Source: Atherinomorus stipes (lineage: Eukaryota > Chordata > Actinopteri > Atheriniformes > Atherinidae). From it: a stretch of 64,000 nt of DNA. A program made the translations under genes and the position numbers. The stretch covers positions 186,001-250,000 of the forward strand of contig JALJCO010001388.1 of the NCBI GenBank assembly GCA_023101725.1, in the 5' to 3' direction. This document shows, one piece after another, positions 57,301-64,000 of this stretch (within the stretch, counting starts at the first letter, position 1; each line of letters starts with the position of its first letter). The notes below the pieces were generated by a model. The model made no database searches. It saw only the letters and a program-made list of their open reading frames with translations, and was not told where the DNA came from.

Positions 57301-59107
57301 CAATAATAAAGATTAAATAATAACTTTGAGTTTTGAAACTTGGCTGAGCAAACAGCTTGCATTAGGAAAATTCTGTCTTGGCTTATTTTCAACATGCATA
57401 TGAAGAAATAATGCATAAATACATAAAACTAACCCACACTTGGACCAAGCTAATGTTTGGCTGTACGGCATTACACAAACTGGATTTCTCTTTGCATCAT
57501 CTATCCATGTGAGCCTGCTTTCTCTTACGGTTGAGGAGGATAGGCAAACTTCTGCAAACAGAAACCTTTTATGAGAAAGCACCACAACCACATCCTTTGT
57601 TTCTTCTAACTGACATTTGTTTGCAAGTTAACACCAACTCAGGCATACAGTTATGAAATATAGCATGAACACACAGTAAAAAGTGCAAGCTCACTGTAAG
57701 CATTGATCATAGAAACACTCACTTGACAGCACTCGCATCGGCATCCCGGGTCATGTTTGCGCAATTCTCAGTGAGGCTAAAGATGCCGTGCAGTCTGAGA
57801 TGATTCTTGTCTTTTTTCCATCTTGTTTTCAGCATCCGCCATTCGTTACTGCACTATCACAGCCACTCTCTCTTTTTTTTTTCTCTCTAGTTGGGTTTTC
57901 ATGACAGGCAGATTATGGGCTGTAATCCCTTGCGCTGTATGCCACATGACATTGCCTTGTCGTTAGGTCACTGAGGCTCATTTCGACCCCTGATTGGATG
58001 GGGAGTATCGCTGCACTGGTGTCATCAGCATCCAACAGGAAGTGGTGACACTAATATCAAGGTTTTCAATCTGAAAGTAGTGGACATTAAAAAATGACTG
58101 ATCTTTTTTAGGGAGCCACATGGGAAGAACTTATCAACCAGAGACAACTCGCTCTGTAAGTGTTGTGAAATGGCAAGGTTTTGCTTTACATGATGCAATG
58201 AGATTAATAACAAAATCAGTGGAAGGAGATTGGAGCTTCTGAGTGGCTTGTCATGCCAACAGCAGACTGCACCAGAGTAACTGGATCCTGACATCGGGTG
58301 ACATTTCCTGACATGCCGAGACAGAATGAAACAAAGGCACCTCTTTGGCACTAAAGCAAGACTTGCCCCAACACTGCTTCTTCATTCTCATCTTTAATGC
58401 AGTGGAAATTAGTCAAAGTTGCACAGAAACTCACTGCAACGGCATGTCCTGTTCGCTGGATCATAAAAGGCAACCTCAGAACTACTGTCTGCTACATCTC
58501 TCCCCATAGTTACAGCTGTGCTATATCATATATATACCTTTTCATATATAACAACTCAGTGACACACTAATCTTTTATGAGGCTTATATCCACTTTTTTA
58601 TTACACAAAGTGGACTTGAACCCATACTGAAGCGAGCCGTGGTGTAGTGGTCCCTCGAGAAATGGGTATACAATAACTTTTTCCCCCCTTTTTGGAAAAA
58701 AAGTAGCCAAGAAAAATGGTGTTATAAACACCATGTAAAACTATTCTGTTTAATTTACCCCCAAAGTCCATCAGTACTATTTGCTATTATAATTTCATTG
58801 TCACATAATTTCTGCTGTTTGATCTCAGAGAGGAAGTTATATTCTAAACCAATACTGGCCAACTGACTAGTGACAGTGCTTCCCTGGGACCATGCTCCCT
58901 GGTTGGGATGGGGGATGAGTGGGCATGGGTGTCAGGCTAATGTTAACAGAGCTGCTGGCTAACTGCTCTGGTGTAGCATCACTAACATTAGCTGAGCTGC
59001 TAATATAGATACGTCCGCAATGACATTTGTAACTGAAAGCTAATTTAAGTTTGTAATGGTCATGCCTTCGCTATCCTTGAGAACAAATGGATACAACTGA
59101 ATGGTGC
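54347..59107. other. no gene seen; likely upstream regulatory or UTR territory of rhbdf1
   Basis: No supported coding frame. 56530-56800 is rich in ATTA/TAAT homeodomain-type cores and looks non-repetitive. 57723-57850 on the minus strand ends in a strong donor (GTCAA|GTGAGT) and could be an untranslated first exon. Neither is proven. Confidence 0.35.
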
Positions 59108-59262
59108 AACTGGGCAAACTAATTAATCCAGGTGTGTCTGACCTCAGTAACTGGCCAGACACTAGATTAATCAGTTTGTCCACTAATGAAAGACAGGAAA
59201 CAGAGAAGCACTACTAAATTCAGAAAGTAGTGAAGTCATGCATGTAGCCCATTGCTTTTAAT
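59108..59262. mobile_element. diverged copy of the palindromic element at 59731
   Basis: AATTAATCCAGGTGTGTCTG, AGTAACTGGCCAGACACTAG and GTCCACTAATGAAAGACAGG match the central and right-arm parts of 59731-59946. Confidence 0.7.
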
Positions 59263-59343
59263 TCAGAAAGCAACCATTTTTAATCAAATCATGATCTCAA
59301 GATTTTGAAACCTAATAAAATCATGTCATATGAGGTTATAGAG

Positions 59344-59436
59344 GATGTTTGGAATTTTAAATTTTAAAAAAAAGGGGATTTTAAAATTTTAAAAAAAAAT
59401 TATTTTATAATTTTTTTTATATATTAAATAATTAAA

Positions 59437-59475
<39 letters not shown>

Positions 59476-59645
59476 TTTTTTTATTTTATTCCTCCTTATT
59501 GCTTTATTAAAAAAAAAAAAAAAAAATTCCGATTTTAAAATTTTTTAATTTTTTATTTATTTATTTTTTATTATAATTATTTTTTATAAAAAAAAAAAAA
59601 TAAAAATAATAAATATATATATATTAATAAAAAAAAATAAAAAAT
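59344..59645. repeat. A/T homopolymer-rich stretch, probable assembly artefact
   Basis: Irregular A and T runs, with only a few C or G in 300 bp, sitting between two copies of the same palindromic element. Confidence 0.6.
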
Positions 59646-59730
59646 AGAGTCACATCCCTGATACAAATGCTATGTTGTGAGGTCAAGTCTTTTCAGTAAA
59701 ATGAACAATTATCGGAGTGCTTACAAGTTA

Positions 59731-59946
59731 ATGGGCTCTATGCTCCACTACTTCCTGAACTTAAGGTAGCTCCTTTGTTTCCTGTCTTTCATGACTGGTT
59801 GAACGGATAAATCCAGGTGTGCCTGACTTCTGTAACTGGCCAGACACACCTGGATTAATCAATTCATCCAGTAAGAGAGATGAGAGACAGGAAGCAAACG
59901 TGCTACCTTAAGTTCAGGAAGTACTGGAGCTGTGCATAGAGCCCAT
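59731..59946. mobile_element. palindromic MITE, TIR ATGGGCTCTATG
   Basis: Arms ATGGGCTCTATGCTCCACTA and GTGCATAGAGCCCAT, plus TACTTCCTGAACTTAAGGTA with its complement TACCTTAAGTTCAGGAAGTA, fold over a central AATCCAGGTGTG/CACACCTGGATT pair. Related fragments are at 59108-59262 and 27868-27960. Confidence 0.85.
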
Positions 59947-60236
59947 TGGTTGGAGACCGAGCAATAAAAAAAAATTCTTTAATCTGTTCTGGTAGGTCTG
60001 ACCTTGATCATCCTGGCAGTACTCCACTCTAACAGGCTTCACAGTTTGTCCAAACAACCCTATTTGGCTTTTGGAAATTGTGTTCAAGGGAAATAAGTGA
60101 CAGCTGCTCCAAAGAACTGTGGATCAGAGCTCAACCCAACTTAGCCAAACTTTACCTATATAGCATCACTCAAAGTAGAGCAAAAGCCAAGCCAAGATAG
60201 AGTAATTCAGTTGGTGATGAAAGCGTAAAAGGTTAA

Positions 60237-60239
<3 letters not shown>

Positions 60240-60281
<42 letters not shown>

Positions 60282-60284
60282 CAT
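60240..60284. repeat. (AT)n microsatellite
   Basis: About 18 AT units with flanking ACATATACAT. Confidence 0.9.
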
Positions 60285-60449
60285 ACAGGGGTGCACAGAA
60301 TAGGTATGCAAGTACGCATGCGCGACAAAAAATAGGACTGCGTAGTACCATTTGAATTATTAGTATCATTAGTACCATTTGACATGCCTATGCACTGCAA
60401 TCACATCCCTCCATAAGGCCTATCTCACAAACGTTTCATGTGCTTCTTG

Positions 60450-60800
60450 TCGCCAGCAGGGAGTTGACAGCCAAACTGCAGTCTGCTGAAATTTGGGGGC
60501 TGCTTTTTGATGCCTTTAAGCAGTGCAGCATGTGAGATGGGATTTTCACATCTCAACATCGCAAAAACAAGTACAGATCTCATCTGTCACATGATCGTCC
60601 CTCAGCTTTGATGCATATTCACCTGTCAAAGCAAACCACAGAGGCATTTGACCCAATGCCAGATGTTGACCTGTGGATGGAGACAGCTAATCAGAGGCTA
60701 AACCAAGGATTTGGAGGTGCATCTGCAGCATGTTCATCATATAGCATGCAGAGAGCTGAAGTAGAGGACAGCGGGGGGCGACACTGAAGAGGACAGTGAA
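60450..60800 (+). pseudogene. hAT transposase C-terminal remnant
   Basis: One frame reads MGFSHLNIAKTSTDLICHMI then stops; another resumes SALMHIHLSKQTTEAFDPMP, DVDLWMETANQRL. Together they follow the GFS-LN-AK ... SLM-I ... FDP ... DLW pattern of hAT/ZBED-type C-terminal dimerisation regions. A frameshift separates them, so it is inactive. Confidence 0.7.
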
Positions 60801-61789
60801 GAAGATTGCACTTACTAAGACCACGTCACATAGCTTATTTTCCTATCAAATTTTGGAAAAGATGTTCAGTCTTTATTTGCCTTATCAGCACATTTCATTC
60901 ACTGATCAATAAAAAAGAAACTTAAGGACAAAAATGTAAAACCTGTCTTTATGGAAAATAGTTGTATTCAGCAGCTCCAAAAGATCCTTTTTGTGCATGA
61001 AAATCCTGCCTCTGGAAGCCTCTACAAACAGTACATCCCTATCTTTGTCTGATGTAACAAACATGAGTAGGTCACATAGATTAAAAGTGTATTATGCTGT
61101 TTACCCTTTCCCCCTCCACCCCCCTCTACAAAGGAACTACGTATGCTGTGGGCTCTCATCTCTGCCAGATGTTACTGTAATAACACAGGAGGTCATTTCC
61201 TTTCTGTTTGCAGAGTTCTGCTGTTGAATATGTGCATGCGTTCCTGCAATCTGCTGCTACCTTCACAAACAAACGCTAATAAATGATTAAACATCTGCCG
61301 AAAAAGAAGCAGCATCTCATTCATCTTTGTAAGTAAGAAATTAAAAATGATGAATGGCACCAGCAAAGACAAAAAGGGGGACTGTTTCTCTCTTTCTGGA
61401 CACTTTCCTGACATCCTTAGGCATTTCCTGAGTATCCTGAGCATGATACAATATGATATGATAGGATGCAGGTCTCTTTCTCAAAATGCAGATATCAATC
61501 TGTTGCTTATTCATTTGTGTGTTTAAATAACCTCCAAAATCTGCTAACAGACACGCACTGAGTGCCTTAATGAGCTGGCTAAATGCTGCTTTGATTGTGT
61601 TGTGGTATCTCTTTCATCTTGTTAACAGATTACACAACAGCAAGTAAATTATTAGTCAATCAGGCACTGCGCTGCTGCTGCTCGACCCACATCAGAGCAC
61701 ATGCAGGGGCTGGCATTTATCCAACCAACGCACATACAAACCACACACAAACACAGAGAGCTGCTACTTGAGGAAAATATACATATATT

Positions 61790-61792
61790 ATA

Positions 61793-61834
<42 letters not shown>

Positions 61835-61860
61835 TGTATATATATATATATGTATGTATG
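61790..61860. repeat. (TA)n/(GTAT)n microsatellite
   Basis: Mixed TA and GTATA repeats directly before a hAT-like element. Confidence 0.9.
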
Positions 61861-61863
61861 TAT

Positions 61864-62223
61864 TAGGGGTGCAACAATACATGTATTTGTATCGAACCGT
61901 TTAATACAGGTGTGTACCGAACCGTGACCACCATGTATCGAATATCGAGCAATAACAGAATTTTTCATTTATTTCACCTACTTCTCTTCTGACGATGAAC
62001 TCTGTGTGGAAAACTGCGTTAAACTACTCATTGGACAAAATTCAGGTCTAGTGTTTGGAACTACTTTGGATCTTCATGTTAAGTACAACCCTGATGGTAG
62101 GCAGACAAAAGCACAATGGTTAAAAAAAGGCACAATAATTTTTTTGTACCAAAAAAATATTGAACCGTGACACTAAAGTAATGTCACGGTCAGTAATGTA
62201 ATTTTTGTATCGTTCCACCCCTA
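61864..62223. mobile_element. hAT-like MITE, TIR TAGGGGTGCAACAATAC
   Basis: The left end TAGGGGTGCAACAATACATG is mirrored by TGTATCGTTCCACCCCTA. AACCGTGAC/GTCACGGT motifs are inverted inside. The target duplication is obscured by AT-repeat flanks. Confidence 0.8.
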
Positions 62224-62446
62224 ATATACGTATATATACAGTATGTATATATGTATATTGGAGCCAGTGATCAATATGTAACAATGTGATGAGTTTATTC
62301 ATTTACAATAAGAAAAACAAAACAACAATTATCACAGAATGAATCAGCCATAATTTCCAGTCATTAAATCTCAAACAGTAACTAAAGAAGACATTTCAAA
62401 GGGGGGAAAAATCTGTGTTTTTTTTTATGGATTTCTATGTTAAGCT

Positions 62447-62880
62447 TTAAAGGTCCAGTGTGTAACTAATTTGCTTTTTGTTAGCAAAAAACAAATATTG
62501 CTTTCATGAATATGTATTTTTCTGAAGTGTAATCACTTTGCATCCTTATAAAAGAGTTTTCATCGCAGAATGTAGTCCATAAATACATAGGTGGTGGCGC
62601 ACCCAACTTAAGGCTGTTATGTTGCATGGCCATCTTCAAATGTGGTAGCTGAAAGGGGAAAAACTTAGCGTAACGCGTTTTAGCTGTGAATCCCTGTGTG
62701 TTGTCATCGGGGGAGGAGGAGGAACAAGCTAAGATGACCATGGAAGATGACCGTAACTTGACGTTTTCCATTGAAATGGTGGACCATCCATACTCTCTGC
62801 CCTGCGAGAGGGAGGAAATAATAACTGAGAGCAAATGTGAGTACACATCAGTGTAGCGTTTACCAGAAGGAGACATTTCA
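62447..62880. mobile_element. AAAGGTCCAGTGTGTA-type element, left part
   Basis: TTTAAAGGTCCAGTGTGTAA at 62446 is the left end of the family whose right end is seen at 44181. The interior conserves TCATGAATATGTATTTTTCT and GTGTAATCAC. The right terminus is not found. Confidence 0.6.
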
Positions 62881-64000
62881 AGAGAGAGAGGGACTTCAAA
62901 ACTGAAAGCTTAAAGATGTCTTTCTTCTTCTGGTAAAATGTCCTTTAGCCTCGATAAATAAGAGAACTGCACCAAAATACAAACAAGCAAAAAAAAAAAA
63001 AAAAGCTGCTTAACTGAATACAGATAAACAGTGGCACAAACAATCAGATTAGGTCAGAGGTCAGGCCATGCACCGCATCTGCCTCGAAGCATAATCATTT
63101 GTCTCAATCTATGCAGGGAACTTTTAATTGACTATCTGAAATCAGGGCAAAAAAAGAAACTCAAAATCCTAAGCTACACTTCCTGCATCCCTGCTTTTGT
63201 CTAATCCAAAAGTTTTAGATGACACAGTGAAAAAAGTCTCATGTGAAAGTCATTAAGAGATTAGAGGATTGTCCCAGAATGCTGCAATCAAGAGTTTCCT
63301 ACCATAGATGGACATGTGGCTCAAAGAAAAGATCCTTCTGTGTCTTAAAAATACAATAGGTTACAGAGCTACAGTACAGACTAACTTTTCCCTTGGTTGA
63401 ACTGGTGTACCAAAATTTTTAATTTGGTTGTGATTTGACTATAATGCAGCTTCCATTGTGATTTCCAACAGAAGCAACACTTTGACTTTCGCCAGATGAC
63501 CAATCATCATCCTCAAAAGGCAAAATTCCCCTCCAGGATCAGAGATGGCTTATAGCTGAGAAAGTAGAAGTTTCAATATGCTGCATGCTTTCTCTGTAAT
63601 CCACTCTATGAGCGCTTCCTCATCAGCTCCCGATGGTATCTTACAAACACGATTTTGTCATAAACTTTGAATAGAGCCCTCCTGTTCCCATCCAGACAGG
63701 CTTCCCATATTAGTACAACTTCTAGCCCACAAAATACTTGCCATAATTCATGTCTGTACCAACAACTGACATCTGGAACACATTCGGCCAACAGGAGACT
63801 TGTCATGGTCCAACCCAGACTGGGAACTGATATTTGGACCACTTCTGGCCCACACAACACCTGCCATCACCGTAACAGAGCGATAAGTGCTAAAAGTTAC
63901 CCTGATTCAGCCCAAACATGTCTGCTGCCTGGGAATTTTTTCCACAGATCTTCCACTGAACTGCCTCCAGGTGCAGCACAAACAAAGAGTTTGATGCACA
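62881..64000. other. no gene seen
   Basis: Unique-looking sequence. An 84-codon minus-strand frame (63860-63606) has no recognisable family pattern. Confidence 0.45.

Noticed and set aside
58632..58665. tRNA-like GAGCCGTGGTGTAGTGGT
   Set aside because: The fragment ends within about 30 bases and has no B box.

Overview
The window reads as teleost fish nuclear DNA. It carries one large split protein-coding gene with vertebrate-type introns, intron-bearing vertebrate tRNA genes, and a dense load of fish-type repeats: hAT and Tc1/mariner remnants, palindromic MITEs, LINE 3' ends, tRNA-derived SINEs and long TA, TATC and poly-C tracts. No bacterial gene organisation is present.

The only well-supported protein gene is rhbdf1, encoding inactive rhomboid protein 1 (iRhom1), on the minus strand from the ATG at 51225 to the stop at 32614. 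I rebuilt 18 coding exons from splice sites, exon phases and protein similarity. Summed, they give 2569 nt. Removing one base gives 2568 nt, an 855-residue protein, which is the length I recall for human RHBDF1. The surplus base falls at the exon 2/exon 3 junction, next to a five-C run at 43024-43028. The protein has a long cytosolic N-terminus, a first membrane span, a cysteine-rich luminal iRhom domain and a rhomboid-like membrane core in which the catalytic serine motif is GPAG.

The second theme is a family of seven tRNA-Ile(UAU) sequences, an intron-containing tRNA that reads AUA. Three stand at 27.5, 28.3 and 29.8 kb, each just downstream of a decayed block resembling one LINE reverse-transcriptase 3' end. 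One lies antisense inside an rhbdf1 intron (33.7 kb). One at 53 kb has a poly-A/T insertion in its intron flanked by a 9-bp duplication. Two are broken (4.2 and 23.5 kb).

Layout: 1-23.8 kb is non-coding, with transposon remnants and microsatellites. 23.8-25.4 kb is a nested foldback element. 27.3-29.9 kb is the tRNA/LINE duplication block. 31-31.8 kb holds two LINE ends just beyond the 3' end of rhbdf1. 32.6-51.2 kb is rhbdf1, with transposon copies in its introns. 51.3-64 kb is non-coding upstream sequence with palindromic elements, hAT remnants and two stretches (53.88-54.2 and 59.35-59.65 kb) that look like degraded assembly.

I found no convincing new multi-gene system. The most noteworthy items are the tRNA-Ile(UAU) amplification, the 1-nt phase break in rhbdf1, and the A-B-A'-B(inverted)-A(inverted) foldback.
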